Positions 42,581 to 50,622 of a stretch of DNA of 64,000 bases are shown here, piece after piece. Each line of letters starts with the position of its first letter. Position 1 is the first letter of the stretch. Under the pieces are notes generated by a model. It was not told where the DNA came from, searched no databases, and saw nothing but the letters and a program-made list of their open reading frames with translations. Source of the DNA: Streptomyces sp. H27-C3 (lineage in GTDB: Bacteria > Actinomycetota > Actinomycetes > Streptomycetales > Streptomycetaceae); contig NZ_JASITA010000034.1 of the NCBI RefSeq assembly GCF_030063415.1, positions 1-64,000 of the forward strand, read 5' to 3'. Both the position numbers and the translations under genes were made by a program.

Positions 42581-42967
42581 CTACGATCGGGGGACGGCGG
42601 CGGCCTCGGCCCCTTCGACCTCCATGCCCTCCGGAGCCAGCAGGAAGACATTGCGGTCGACCCGGTGCATCCCGCTGCCGAGGCCGAAGACGACGCCGCT
42701 GCTGAAGTCCAGGATTCGTTTCGCCACATCGCTGTCGGCGGCGGTCAGATCGAGCAGCACCGGAATCTGCGCGACGAGGTACTCCGCGACCTCACGTGCG
42801 TCGGCGAAGACCTGGACGCGCAGCACGATCATGCGCCGTTGCTCGGAGCCGTACTCCTGAGGCATCGTGCGGTGATCGACCTGCGACGGCCACTGGTCCC
42901 GGCCGCGCAGCGGCACGACCTGGGCGAGCCCGGCCCACTGCTCGTCGGTGGCGTCGTACCTGCTCAC
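42581..42967 (-). CDS. SepF paralogue (SflB-like)
   Basis: About 128 residues from the GTG at 42967 (AGGTGG just upstream). The C-terminal SepF domain is clear: IVLRVQVFADAREVAEYLVA, VLLDLTAADSDVAKRILDFS, GVVFGLGSGMHRVDRNVFLL. SepF anchors FtsZ to the membrane; streptomycetes carry the main SepF next to ftsZ plus two paralogues, SflA and SflB, that influence division and branching. The short N-terminus here lacks an obvious membrane-binding amphipathic helix. The location matches my memory of sflB in S. coelicolor. Confidence 0.8.
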   Translation of the reverse strand: MSRYDATDEQWAGLAQVVPLRGRDQWPSQVDHRTMPQEYGSEQRRMIVLRVQVFADAREVAEYLVAQIPVLLDLTAADSDVAKRILDFSSGVVFGLGSGMHRVDRNVFLLAPEGMEVEGAEAAAVPRS

Positions 42968-43092
42968 CGGACCACCTGGCCCGCACACTGTGTCTGCATT
43001 GAGCCATTCTCACCCGTCTCACCCGTTCGGCCCAACACCGACACGGGCCAGTCCGGGCTCGGGGCGAAAAGGGGCGGCGCGGGGCCGGGCGT

Positions 43093-43260
43093 TCAGTGGC
43101 GGAGCAGCCACGCCACCCGGTCGAGGGAAGCGGCGTTGTACGCCACCAGTATCCCGGCGAGGACCAGGGCCGGGAGCCCGGCGCCGGCCGTGTGGCACCG
43201 GGTCGATCTCAGGCCGCTGGTCGCCGAGTTCCGCCGGACGCTGCTGGGCGAAACCCCCCG
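43093..43260 (-). pseudogene. membrane-protein C-terminal remnant
   Basis: The minus strand ends with AGAGLPALVLAGILVAYNAA followed by SLDRVAWLLRH and a stop at 43093, a plausible last transmembrane helix and tail. Nothing upstream in the frame looks coding, and there is no start. It sits beside the truncated S18 gene, so both are probably leftovers of the same disrupted region. Confidence 0.3.
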
Positions 43261-43286
43261 AGACAGGGCGCGAGTTCCGCGGAGTC

Positions 43287-43463
43287 TCATCGCGACGAAT
43301 ACGGCAGCAGGGCCATCTCCCGGGCGTTCTTGATCGCGCGGGCCAACCGCCGCTGCTGCTGCGCGCCGACCCGGGTCACCCGGCGGCTGCGGATCTTCCC
43401 CCGGTCCGAGATGAATTTCCGCAGCAGGTCGGTGTCCTTGTAGTCGATGTACGTGATGCGCGC
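43287..43463 (-). pseudogene. ribosomal protein bS18 paralogue, 5'-truncated
   Basis: The frame ending at 43287 reads [56 protein letters not shown], which is the C-terminal three quarters of bS18. The first 20 or so residues are missing; the sequence switches to the end of a serine recombinase gene at about 43465. In streptomycetes a second S18 gene usually belongs to the zinc-responsive Zur regulon with other Zn-free ribosomal protein paralogues. Without start or ribosome site this copy is dead unless expressed as part of a fusion. Confidence 0.8.
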
Positions 43464-43465
43464 TG

Positions 43466-43908
43466 TCAGTTTCCGAAGTCGGCTGCACGGGTGTCCGTAG
43501 TCCCCTGCACTCCGGCTGGCTGGCTGGGGATCTGCTGGCCGAGGTGGCGGTAGATGGTGGGCCGGGAGACGCCGAACTCTTCGGCGATTTGCGCCACGGT
43601 GTAGCGGCTGCGGCCCTTGTCATCTGTTTCCTCGTGCATCGCCTGCGCCAGCTGCACCCGGCGGAGGCCGAGCTTGGGCTTCTGTCCTCCGGTACGTCCG
43701 CGGGCGCGGGCGGCGGCCAGGCCGTCCATGGTGCGCTCGGACATCAGGGCGCGCTCGAACTCGGCGATGGCGCCGAGGATCTGGAAGAACATGCGGCCGA
43801 TCGCGGTGGAGGTGTCGATGCCCTGGTCGAGCACGAACAGGTCGACGCCGTCGGCCTCCAGCTGCTTGGACAGCTCCATGAGGTTCGACAAGCGTACGGC
43901 GTGGGCAC
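43466..43908 (-). pseudogene. serine recombinase (resolvase/invertase), N-terminus lost
   Basis: The readable part begins AVRLSNLMELSKQLEADGVD and continues LFVLDQGIDTSTAIGRMFFQ, ILGAIAEFERALMSERT, the long E helix and the C-terminal HTH ([20 protein letters not shown]). The first 70 or so residues, with the catalytic Ser and the Arg residues of the Hin/resolvase fold, are replaced by an ISL3 fragment. DNA binding could persist but not recombination. Its last codons abut the S18 remnant. Confidence 0.85.
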
Positions 43909-44159
43909 GTTGGCGCGTCGCAGAACAGCCGCCGGACCGACAGGTCGATCATCACAGTGCGATCGCCGAGCGGGGTATCCGCGATGTGACGCTGGTAGCG
44001 ACTGTGCACCCGTCCGCTCAACGTGCCGCAGTCCAGGCACGGCAGCGCCATTCGCTCCAGCGTCCGTGCGGTGACCCGCACCACCCCGCGCTCCACGCGC
44101 ACGGCTTCCACCAGCACCGACGCCAGATGCGGGAACACGATGTCCAGGAGTTCGGTCAC
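43909..44159 (-). pseudogene. ISL3-family transposase, N-terminal zinc-finger fragment
   Basis: About 84 codons from an ATG at 44159: MTELLDIVFPHLASVLVEAV, then the ISL3 zinc finger CLDCGTLSGRVHSRYQRHIA, TPLGDRTVMIDLSVRRLFC and DAPTCPRRT. After that the frame enters recombinase sequence in the wrong frame. The DDE domain is missing. Confidence 0.8.
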
Positions 44160-44274
44160 ATACTCCGGACGATCCCACTGCGATGACGGTCTGTCACTTC
44201 GTCACGGAAATCTTGCGAGAGCCAACCTACGGTGGCCGCCGTCACTGCATCGAACACGCCCCGGAAACGACGAA

Positions 44275-44306
44275 GATCCTGCCCGATCTTCCGATCGGAC
44301 AGGATC
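44275..44306. repeat. hairpin in the 44160-44325 non-coding stretch
   Basis: Fourteen-base arms (GATCCTGCCCGATC at 44275-44288 and its complement at 44293-44306, one G-U type mismatch) with a 4-base loop lie between the ISL3 fragment and the first inverted-repeat element. The surrounding plus strand also reads CHFVTEILREPTYGGRRHC, possibly a coding relic. Confidence 0.5.
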
Positions 44307-44325
44307 TCGTCAACTACCCCTGAGC

Positions 44326-44408
44326 TAACGACCTCGGGGGCAATAGTGCGCGGGCTCCCGACGTCCTGCGACTCGCTGATCCACGCCCTATTGCCCCCGA
44401 GGTCGTAA
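44326..44408. mobile_element. MITE-like inverted-repeat element, copy A
   Basis: An 83-bp element whose ends are inverted repeats of TWACGACCTCGGGGGCAATA. The left arm runs TAACGACC...CAATA and the right arm TATTG...GTCGTAA. Next to the left arm is AGTGCGCGGGCTCCCGACGT, shared with copy B at 46789-46890, where it lies next to the right arm. The copies are therefore related and in opposite orientation. The element has no coding capacity. It could be a MITE or the paired ends of an ISL3-like element. Confidence 0.65.
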
Positions 44409-44420
44409 CTCAAAAACAGT

Positions 44421-44476
<56 letters not shown>

Positions 44477-44508
44477 CGACCCGACCTCTTACAGCCCGTA
44501 GAGACAGC

Positions 44509-44853
44509 TCAGGAGCATCGGCGTCCCATCTTCGCCGACCGCCGGTTGTACCCTTTGGTATCCCACCACTCTTCCAAAAGGCCACTCACCAGCTCAACCA
44601 GTTGGCGAAGACGCTCAGGATCAGGGGCGGACGAGGTGAACACGTCCACAAAGGACTTGTCGCCCCATGGCAGTGTGAACACCCAGCACTCGTCGGCGTA
44701 ACCCTTCCGCTCGATGATGAGCCGGTAGGTCAACGTGACGCTGCGGTCCGGTTGGTGGTCTACAGTCAGGTCGGTAACGTTGAACCTGATCGCGCCATCA
44801 CCGGTGGTGTATGAGCGAGCCAGGGCGCGCTCAGCTGGCGTGTGAGCCGCCAT
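44509..44853 (-). CDS. hypothetical protein, candidate partner/immunity of the upstream toxin-like gene
   Basis: A 114-residue soluble protein from the ATG at 44853 or two codons upstream at 44859, preceded by GAGGTG motifs. It has alternating beta segments (IRFNVTDLTVDH, VTLTYRLIIERKGYADECWV) and a C-terminal helix RLRQLVELVSGLLEEWWDTK. I recognise no family. It lies 41 bp downstream of the toxin-like gene on the same strand, and small mixed alpha/beta proteins in that position are often immunity proteins; that is inference. Confidence 0.6.
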   Translation of the reverse strand: MAAHTPAERALARSYTTGDGAIRFNVTDLTVDHQPDRSVTLTYRLIIERKGYADECWVFTLPWGDKSFVDVFTSSAPDPERLRQLVELVSGLLEEWWDTKGYNRRSAKMGRRCS

Positions 44854-44894
44854 ATGCACCTCTCACCTCGTCTACGAGTATCCCAAGTTAGTCG

Positions 44895-45293
44895 CTAACA
44901 CATGGCGGTGGCGAGGCTCGTGACCTGGTAAGCGGTCCGCAGGTCGTTGATTCCGGCGGGCGTTCCGAGCTTGGTGCGGAACTTCTCGCGACTTGGGCAC
45001 GAAGCGGTCCAGATCGAGAACCCACCTCCGTTGGGCTTGCCGGACCATATGGCGGCACTGATCTTCCTATTCATCGTGTTGTTCCAGCCATGCCCCGCCT
45101 TTATGTGTTTCCAACCCCACGTGCTGGTGCCGCAGCGCAACGTGTACTTGACAGGCCCACGGAAGTACGTGCGCACGATGTAGTTCTTACCGTGATGCCT
45201 GCAGGGCCTGCCATCGCCCGGTTTCCGCAGCCGCCGACAAGGGCCACGATCGTTATCCGACAAGACCCGCCTGATTCCTCCGGCTTGACGCAT
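44895..45293 (-). CDS. toxin-like orphan domain (possible RNase-type CT)
   Basis: About 132 residues, with a basic N-terminus and a compact C-terminal domain: GKNYIVRTYFRGPVKYTLRC, GTSTWGWKHIKAGHGWNN, NRKISAAIWSGKPNGGGFSI and a Cys-rich end. The KHIKAGHG pair of His residues in a short beta-rich domain recalls BECR-fold RNase toxin tips, and the gene has no carrier domain, like orphan CT modules next to Rhs or Cdi genes. The start is uncertain: an open ATG at 45326 would overlap the divergent ArsR gene, and the ATG at 45293 has no ribosome site. It may be a fragment. Function is inference. Confidence 0.5.
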   Translation of the reverse strand: MRQAGGIRRVLSDNDRGPCRRLRKPGDGRPCRHHGKNYIVRTYFRGPVKYTLRCGTSTWGWKHIKAGHGWNNTMNRKISAAIWSGKPNGGGFSIWTASCPSREKFRTKLGTPAGINDLRTAYQVTSLATAMC

Positions 45294-45319
45294 ACCTATA
45301 TCGGAATATGATGGAACCC

Positions 45320-45661
45320 ATGGCACGAGCAGCGACGACGTCGGACGTCTTCAACGCGATCGCCGAGCCGCAGCGCCGGGAGATCCTGCTGCTGCTGCGG
45401 GCGGGTGAGCGGCCGGTGACCGAGTTGGCCCAGGAGTTGGGGATGACCCAGCCGGGGGCGTCCAAACACCTGCGGGTGCTCCGGGAGGTCGGGCTGGTGC
45501 GGGACCGCAAGGCAGGCAAGCAGCGCTTGTACGGCCTTGACGCCCGCGGGCTGCGACCGGTCCACGAGTGGACCGGCGGGTTCGAGCGGTTCTGGAACGA
45601 GAGCTTCGACCGGCTGGACGAGTACGTGCAGGACCTCAAGCAGGCGAAACAGGAGGAGTGA
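45320..45661 (+). CDS. ArsR-family transcriptional regulator
   Basis: About 113 residues with a winged helix: DVFNAIAEPQRREILLLLRA, VTELAQELGMTQPGASKHLR, VLREVGLVRDRKAGKQRLYG. There are no metal-binding Cys motifs. The start is either the ATG at 45320 or that at 45308. It is followed after 3 bp by an AHSA1 gene and a DHFR-like gene. In actinomycetes ArsR-AHSA1 pairs are common and the regulator usually represses its own operon. The AT-rich upstream sequence has CTATATCGGAATATG, a possible operator. Confidence 0.88.
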   Translation: MARAATTSDVFNAIAEPQRREILLLLRAGERPVTELAQELGMTQPGASKHLRVLREVGLVRDRKAGKQRLYGLDARGLRPVHEWTGGFERFWNESFDRLDEYVQDLKQAKQEE

Positions 45662-45664
45662 CCG

Positions 45665-46171
45665 ATGGCAGCGACAGGACGGGAGGCGCCGGCGCAGTCA
45701 GCGACGGCCGACCGCGAAATCGTGATCTCCCGGGCCATCAGCGCCCCACGGGAGCTGGTGTTCGAGGCGTTCACCGAGGTGCGGCACCTGTCACGGTGGT
45801 GGGGACCGGAGGGGTTCACCACCACCACGCGGGCGTTCGAGTTCCGCGTCGGCGGGGAGTGGGACTTCGTGATGCACGGACCGGATGGGACGGACTACCA
45901 GGAGTGGATCTCCTGGACCGAGATCGCCCCGCCGGAGCGGATCGCGTTGCTCCACGGTGAGTCCCGCGGCGACCCGAACGCCTTCGAGTCGGTCCTCACG
46001 TTCGCGCCCGACGGCGCGGTGACCCGGATCGAGATGCGCACGCTGTTCCCCACCAAGGAGCTGCGCGACGAGGCGGTCGAGAAGTACCACGCGATCGAGG
46101 GCGGCCGGCAGACCCTGAGCAACCTGGCGGCCTACGTCACCGGGATCGTTCGGAAGGGAGCGGAGGGCTGA
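45665..46171 (+). CDS. SRPBCC/AHSA1-domain protein
   Basis: A 168-residue START-like beta-grip protein. Residues 18-165 give the AHSA1 pattern: REIVISRAISAPRELVFEAF, HLSRWWGPEGFTTTTRAFEF, GGEWDFVMHGPDGTDYQEWI, LTFAPDGAVTRIEMRTLFPT. The fold binds hydrophobic small molecules; members beside ArsR regulators have no established activity. It starts 3 bp after the ArsR stop and overlaps the next start by one base (TGATG), so the three genes form a coupled operon. Confidence 0.88.
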   Translation: MAATGREAPAQSATADREIVISRAISAPRELVFEAFTEVRHLSRWWGPEGFTTTTRAFEFRVGGEWDFVMHGPDGTDYQEWISWTEIAPPERIALLHGESRGDPNAFESVLTFAPDGAVTRIEMRTLFPTKELRDEAVEKYHAIEGGRQTLSNLAAYVTGIVRKGAEG

Positions 46172-46791
46172 TGGCCGGGAAGGTGTTCTTCAGCGTGTCG
46201 ATGTCGCTGGACGGGTTCATCGCGCCCGAGTCCTCCGAGGACTTGATGGGGCAGCAGTGGATGGAACTGCAGCAGTGGATCTTCCCGCTGCGGTTCTTCC
46301 GGGAGAACCTGAAGCTCGGCGAGGGCGGCGAGGAAGGGCGCGACAACGACATCGCGCGGGAGACGTTCGAGCGCACCGGCGCGAGCGTGATGGGTAAGCG
46401 CATGTTCGACGCCGGCGAGAAGATGTGGCCGGAGGAGGCGCCGTTCCACACGCCGGTGTTCGTCGTGACGCACGAGAAGCGTGCCCCCTGGGAGCGGCCC
46501 GGCGGGACCACCTTCCACTTCGTCAACGACGGCATCGAGACCGCGCTCGACCAGGCCCGCGAGGCCGCCGGCGACCGCGACGTCCGCATCGCGGGCGGCG
46601 GCGCGACGATCTTGGAGTACGTGAACGCGGGCCTGATCGACGAATTCTCGATCGCGCTGTCACCCGTGCTGTTCGGCTCCGGAATCCGCCTGTTCGAGGG
46701 CGTGGACGCGGGCCGCGTGGCCCTGGAGCCGGTCCGCGCGGAGCCCTCCCCAAGGGTGACGCACCTGACCTACACCGTCCGGGAGCGGTAA
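46171..46791 (+). CDS. dihydrofolate reductase family (RibD C-terminal-like) protein
   Basis: A 206-residue DHFR-fold protein: KVFFSVSMSLDGFIAPESSE, SVMGKRMFDAGEKMWPEEAP, FVVTHEKRAPWERPGGTTFH, GDRDVRIAGGGATILEYVNA, GLIDEFSIALSPVLFGSGIR. These proteins reduce small molecules with NAD(P)H; the substrate of this subgroup is not known. The stop codon TAA is the first three bases of MITE copy B, so the insertion may have set the C-terminus. Third gene of the ArsR operon. Confidence 0.88.
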   Translation: MAGKVFFSVSMSLDGFIAPESSEDLMGQQWMELQQWIFPLRFFRENLKLGEGGEEGRDNDIARETFERTGASVMGKRMFDAGEKMWPEEAPFHTPVFVVTHEKRAPWERPGGTTFHFVNDGIETALDQAREAAGDRDVRIAGGGATILEYVNAGLIDEFSIALSPVLFGSGIRLFEGVDAGRVALEPVRAEPSPRVTHLTYTVRER

Positions 46792-46890
46792 CGACCTCGG
46801 GGGCAATGGAGCGTCGTCGACCGACGACAACGCCGGAGGCGGAGTCACAGGACGCCGGGAGCCCGCGCACTATTGCCCCCGAGGTCGTAA
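46789..46890. mobile_element. MITE-like inverted-repeat element, copy B
   Basis: A 102-bp element with the same terminal repeats as copy A (TAACGACCTCGGGGGCAAT on the left, its mirror ATTGCCCCCGAGGTCGTAA on the right). The interior next to the right arm, GGGAGCCCGCGCACT read on the plus strand, is the reverse complement of the interior next to the left arm of copy A. The other half of the interior is different and about 20 bp longer. It supplies the stop codon of the DHFR-like gene. Confidence 0.65.
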
Positions 46891-47026
46891 CTGTCCCGAC
46901 CTCAGCGCTCTCTCGCCGAGGTCAGCTGCCCGCGGACGGCCCGGCCCGCCCTGGCGGCGACGACGGATGGCGATACGTGCTCACCCATGGGGGCGGGGAG
47001 CTGGCCAGGTACGCCGACACGGTGTC

Positions 47027-47947
47027 CGCGCGATCAAGTTCACCGAGCCCGAGCCGCAGAAAGAGCCGAAGAACCTGCGCAAGCTCAGGAAGGCGATCCG
47101 CAAGAAGTGGGGCACCGTCGCCCTGATCGACATCCTGAAAGAGGCCGCCCTGCGCACCGGGATGCTCAAGGCCCTCGCCCCGGCCGGCACCCGGGAGGCG
47201 ATCGACGAGGCGAAGCTCCTGGAACGCCTGCTCCTGATCGCGTACGCCTACGGCACCAACTCAGCGATCAGCTCCGTCGCGTCCGGCGAGCACAAGCACA
47301 CCGAGGAAGAGCCGCGCTACACGGCCCGCCGCTATCTGACCGCCGTCGGGCTGAAGGCCGCCGGCGTCGAGATAGCGAATGCCACCTTCGCGGCCCGCTC
47401 CGAAGCGATCTGGGGCCAGGGCACCACCACCGCAGCTTCGGACTCCACGCACTTCAAAGCCTGGGACCGCAACATCCTCACCGAGTGGCACTCCCGGTAC
47501 GGAGGCCGCGGCGTGCTCGTGTACTGGCACATCGAAAAGGGTTCGATGGCCATTCACAGCCAGCTTCTGAACTGCACCGCCTCGGAGGTCGCCGCCGCGA
47601 TCGAGGGCATGATGCGGCACGCCACCACCATGCAGGCCGAGGGCAACTACGTCGATTCGCGCGGCCAGTCGGAAATCGGGTTCGGACTCACCCGGCTCCT
47701 GGGCTACGACCTGCTGCCGCGCATCAAGCAGATCAACAAGGTCACGCTGTACCGGCCCGGCCGCGAGGACGAGGACAACTACGACGAGTGGGCAGACCTC
47801 CTGACCGACGAGGACAAACGCGCCCTGACCCCGCTGTTCTGGATGCACATCCAGCCTTACGGCGAGGTACGGCTAAATATGGGCCGCCGGCTTCAGCTCG
47901 CCCAGCCCGTCCCGCAGGAGCCAGACCCCGAGCCGGCCGCCGCGTAG
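47027..47947 (+). pseudogene. Tn3-family transposase (TnpA), internal fragment
   Basis: About 306 codons of a protein that is normally near 1000 residues. It starts at IKFTEPEPQKEPKNLRKLRK and contains GTVALIDILKEAALRTG, IANATFAARSEAIWGQGTTT, ASDSTHFKAWDRN (first catalytic Asp), YGGRGVLVYWHIEKGSMAIH, NYVDSRGQSEIGF (second Asp) and LLPRIKQINKVTLYRPG. It ends with LTPLFWMHIQPYGEVRLNMG before a Pro-rich tail. The N-terminal 600 residues and the C-terminus with the catalytic Glu are gone. A strong terminator follows. Confidence 0.85.
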
Positions 47948-47962
47948 CCCGACCCCAGAACC

Positions 47963-47998
47963 TCAGAGGGACCCCGGCCACGGCCGGGGTCCCTCTGA
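47963..47998. terminator. strong hairpin terminator
   Basis: Perfect 17-base arms (47963-47979 and 47982-47998) with two central bases, 15 bp after the Tn3 fragment's stop. Confidence 0.75.
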
Positions 47999-48179
47999 CA
48001 TGCGCGCATACGGGGCGCCTTCGATCCGAAAGCTACTGGCAGGTTACTTGTCACCTCGTTCGCCGCTCGTTAAGGCACCCCACCTCCCAGCCCGGCGCCC
48101 GACGCGCATCCCGTCACAACTCCCGCCACGCCTCCTGTCGCACCTCTTGCGCGAGGCACGACAAGCGCAGTCAAATATA

Positions 48180-48192
48180 AGGAAAGGTTCCT
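48180..48192. promoter_or_regulatory. dyad AGGAAAGGTTCCT upstream of the MFS operon
   Basis: It lies about 80 bp before the MFS start in a 275-bp non-coding stretch (48000-48273) with no other gene. Read on the other strand it is AGGAACCTTTCCT, one base different from AGGAAACTTTCCT at 52161-52173 upstream of the secreted phosphoesterase. The two may be bound by the same regulator. Confidence 0.45.
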
Positions 48193-48273
48193 AACAGTCG
48201 AGCCTTCCGTTCCCCTACTCCCCGGGCGCAGCTGTGCCCTGCCCTACCAGCCCCCCACGGCCGCGGAGCCCCT

Positions 48274-49542
48274 ATGTATCTCGCCTCCAGCAGATCCACG
48301 GACGTGCCCGACGGCCCGGCGAGCGGCCGGTCACCCAGACCGGGCACCGCCCGCAAAGGAGTGGCAGGGACGGTCGTCGCGCTGGGTGCGGTCAGCCTCG
48401 TCAGTGACATCTCCTCCGAGATGGTCACCGCGGTGATGCCTCTCTACTTCGTCCTCGGCCTGGGGCTGAGCCCCCTCCAGTTCGGCTTTCTCGACGGCAT
48501 CCACAACGGGATCAGCGCGTTCGTACGGCTCGCCGGAGGGCACATCGCCGACCGCAGGCAGCGGTACAGGGCGGTCGCCGGTGCGGGCTACGCCCTCTCT
48601 GCGCTCTGCAAGCTCGGCCTGCTCTTCGCGGGCACCTCGGCCCCCGCCCTCTCCACCGCCCTGGCCGCCGACCGGGTGGGCAAGGGCATTCGCACCGGCC
48701 CCCGGGACGCGCTCATCACGCTCAGCTGCGACCCGCGCGACCTCGGCCGCGCCTTCGGCGTGCATCGCGCGATGGACACAACCGGCGCTCTCCTGGGGCC
48801 ACTTGCCGCGTTCGCCCTGCTGTGGGCGACCATGGACTCGTACGAGAGCGTCTTCGTCGTCAGCTTCTGCTTCGGCGTCCTGGGCGTGGTCATCCTGCTC
48901 GCGTTCGTCCCCGGGCACCGCGAGACCTCGGACCGCGAGGCCGCCGCGCCGAGGCTGCGGGACACCGTGGGTCTGGTGCGCGAGCCGGGCTTCCGCCGGA
49001 TGCTGATCACCGCTTCGGCGCTCGGCCTGGTCACCGTCGGGGACGGCTTCATCTTCCTGCTTCTGCAGAGCCGCCTCGACTTTACCGCCGGCTACCTTCC
49101 CCTGCTGCCGCTCGGCACCGCCCTGGTGTATCTGACGCTCGCCGTACCGTTCGGCAGAATCGCGGACCGGCACGGCCGACGAGGGCTCTATCTCCTGGGC
49201 CACACAGCCCTGTTGGCCGTGTACGCGGTGCTGCTCACCCCACTCGGCGGCCCGGCGCTACTCGTCGCCGCGCTCGCGCTGCACGGCACCTTCTACGCGG
49301 CCACCGACGGCGTACTCATGGCCCTGGCGGGGCCCTCCCTGCCGGGAACCCAGCGGGCGGGCGGGCTGGCCATTCTGCAGACCGGCCAAGCCGTCGGCCG
49401 CCTGCTGGCCTCCGTGCTCTTCGGCGCGGCCTGGACGACCTGGGGCACCCAGCCGGCCCTCGCCCTCGCTGCCGCCGGTCTCGCCCTCACCCTGCCGATC
49501 AGTCTCTTCCTCCTCCCCACACAGCAGGAGCCGACGCCGTGA
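48274..49542 (+). CDS. MFS transporter
   Basis: A 422-residue major facilitator with 12 predicted passes. The motif-A-like loop GGHIADRRQRYR follows TM2, and FGRIADRHGRRGLYLLG is the equivalent loop of the second half. The pattern DISSEMVTAVMPLYFVLGLG in TM1 is characteristic of a subgroup of drug or metabolite exporters. The substrate is unknown. The GTG of the next gene overlaps its stop by four bases, coupling it to a secreted beta-propeller protein. Confidence 0.88.
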   Translation: MYLASSRSTDVPDGPASGRSPRPGTARKGVAGTVVALGAVSLVSDISSEMVTAVMPLYFVLGLGLSPLQFGFLDGIHNGISAFVRLAGGHIADRRQRYRAVAGAGYALSALCKLGLLFAGTSAPALSTALAADRVGKGIRTGPRDALITLSCDPRDLGRAFGVHRAMDTTGALLGPLAAFALLWATMDSYESVFVVSFCFGVLGVVILLAFVPGHRETSDREAAAPRLRDTVGLVREPGFRRMLITASALGLVTVGDGFIFLLLQSRLDFTAGYLPLLPLGTALVYLTLAVPFGRIADRHGRRGLYLLGHTALLAVYAVLLTPLGGPALLVAALALHGTFYAATDGVLMALAGPSLPGTQRAGGLAILQTGQAVGRLLASVLFGAAWTTWGTQPALALAAAGLALTLPISLFLLPTQQEPTP

Positions 49543-50588
49543 ACTCCGCCGATGAGCCAACTCACACCAAGACCCCCATGGTTGCCATGAGCCTGCGGGC
49601 CAGATTCGTCGCCGTGGGCGCGGCCACCGTGCTGCTCGCGACGCTGGGCGTCGTGCACGCCGTGAACAGCGCGCATCGCACCGAGCCGGCCGACGGCGCG
49701 CAGAGCGTCCTGTCCCTGGGGGACGGCCCCGCGGTGTTCTTCCGGACCGACCGGGGCAGGCTCGCATCGGTCTCCAGGCCGGCTGGTGGCAAGGGTGGAA
49801 GCCGGGGGAAGGCGAAGGAGTCCGCCATGCCCTGTCACCGGTTCTACGCCGGAGGCGCCACGGCGGTCTGTCTGGCGACCAGGCCCGGGATCCCGCCCAG
49901 GACAAAGGCGGTGATTCTCGACCGGGACCTCAAGGAGAAGCGCGGCGTCCTGCTTCCCGGCGTGCCCAACAGGGCCAGGGTCTCGGCCTCCGGTCGGATG
50001 GTCGCCTGGACCGTCTTCGTGACCGGGGACTCCTACTCCTCGTCGTCCTTCTCGACCCGCAGTGGCATTCTCGACACCCGCACCGGCTACCTGATCAAGA
50101 ACATGGAGACCATCCAGGTCTACCGCGACGGCAAGCGGTACCACTCGTCGGACGTGAACTTCTGGGGCGTCACCTTCGCGCGCGACGACAACCGTTTCTT
50201 CGCGACCATGGCCACCCGGGGAAAGACCTACCTGGTCGAGGGCGACATGAAGAAGTGGAGCGCGCACACCGTCCGCGAGAACGTCGAATGCCCCTCGCTC
50301 TCCCCCGACAACACCCGCATCGCCTTCAAGAAGCGGGTGTCCGGCGGCGGCTCGGCACCCTGGCGGCTGCATGTGCTCGACCTCAGGACGATGCGCGAGA
50401 CGCCACTGGCCGAGACCCGGTCCGTCGACGACCAGGTGGCCTGGCTGGACGACCGCACTCTCGCCTACGCCGTTCCCGGCCGCACCGCGCGGTCCTCGGC
50501 CGTCTGGACCGTGCCCGCCGACGGCTCGGGGCGGGCCGAACTGACAGTGCCCGGCGCCTCGTCACCGTCCGCAGTGTCCGGAGGGTGA
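49539..50588 (+). CDS. membrane-anchored TolB-like beta-propeller protein
   Basis: A 349-residue protein starting at the GTG that overlaps the MFS stop (GTGA). Residues 1-22 are cytoplasmic and 23-43 are a single transmembrane or signal segment (FVAVGAATVLLATLGVVHAV). The rest has propeller-type repeats (RARVSASGRMVAWTVFVTGD, VTFARDDNRFFATMATRG, CPSLSPDNTRIAFKKRV, DDQVAWLDDRTLAYAVPG) as in TolB/WD40-like PD40 proteins. It probably sits outside the membrane next to the transporter. Function unknown. Confidence 0.78.
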   Translation: MNSADEPTHTKTPMVAMSLRARFVAVGAATVLLATLGVVHAVNSAHRTEPADGAQSVLSLGDGPAVFFRTDRGRLASVSRPAGGKGGSRGKAKESAMPCHRFYAGGATAVCLATRPGIPPRTKAVILDRDLKEKRGVLLPGVPNRARVSASGRMVAWTVFVTGDSYSSSSFSTRSGILDTRTGYLIKNMETIQVYRDGKRYHSSDVNFWGVTFARDDNRFFATMATRGKTYLVEGDMKKWSAHTVRENVECPSLSPDNTRIAFKKRVSGGGSAPWRLHVLDLRTMRETPLAETRSVDDQVAWLDDRTLAYAVPGRTARSSAVWTVPADGSGRAELTVPGASSPSAVSGG

Positions 50589-50622
50589 CGAGGGTGCCGG
50601 GACCGACGTTGCCGCCTCGGTG

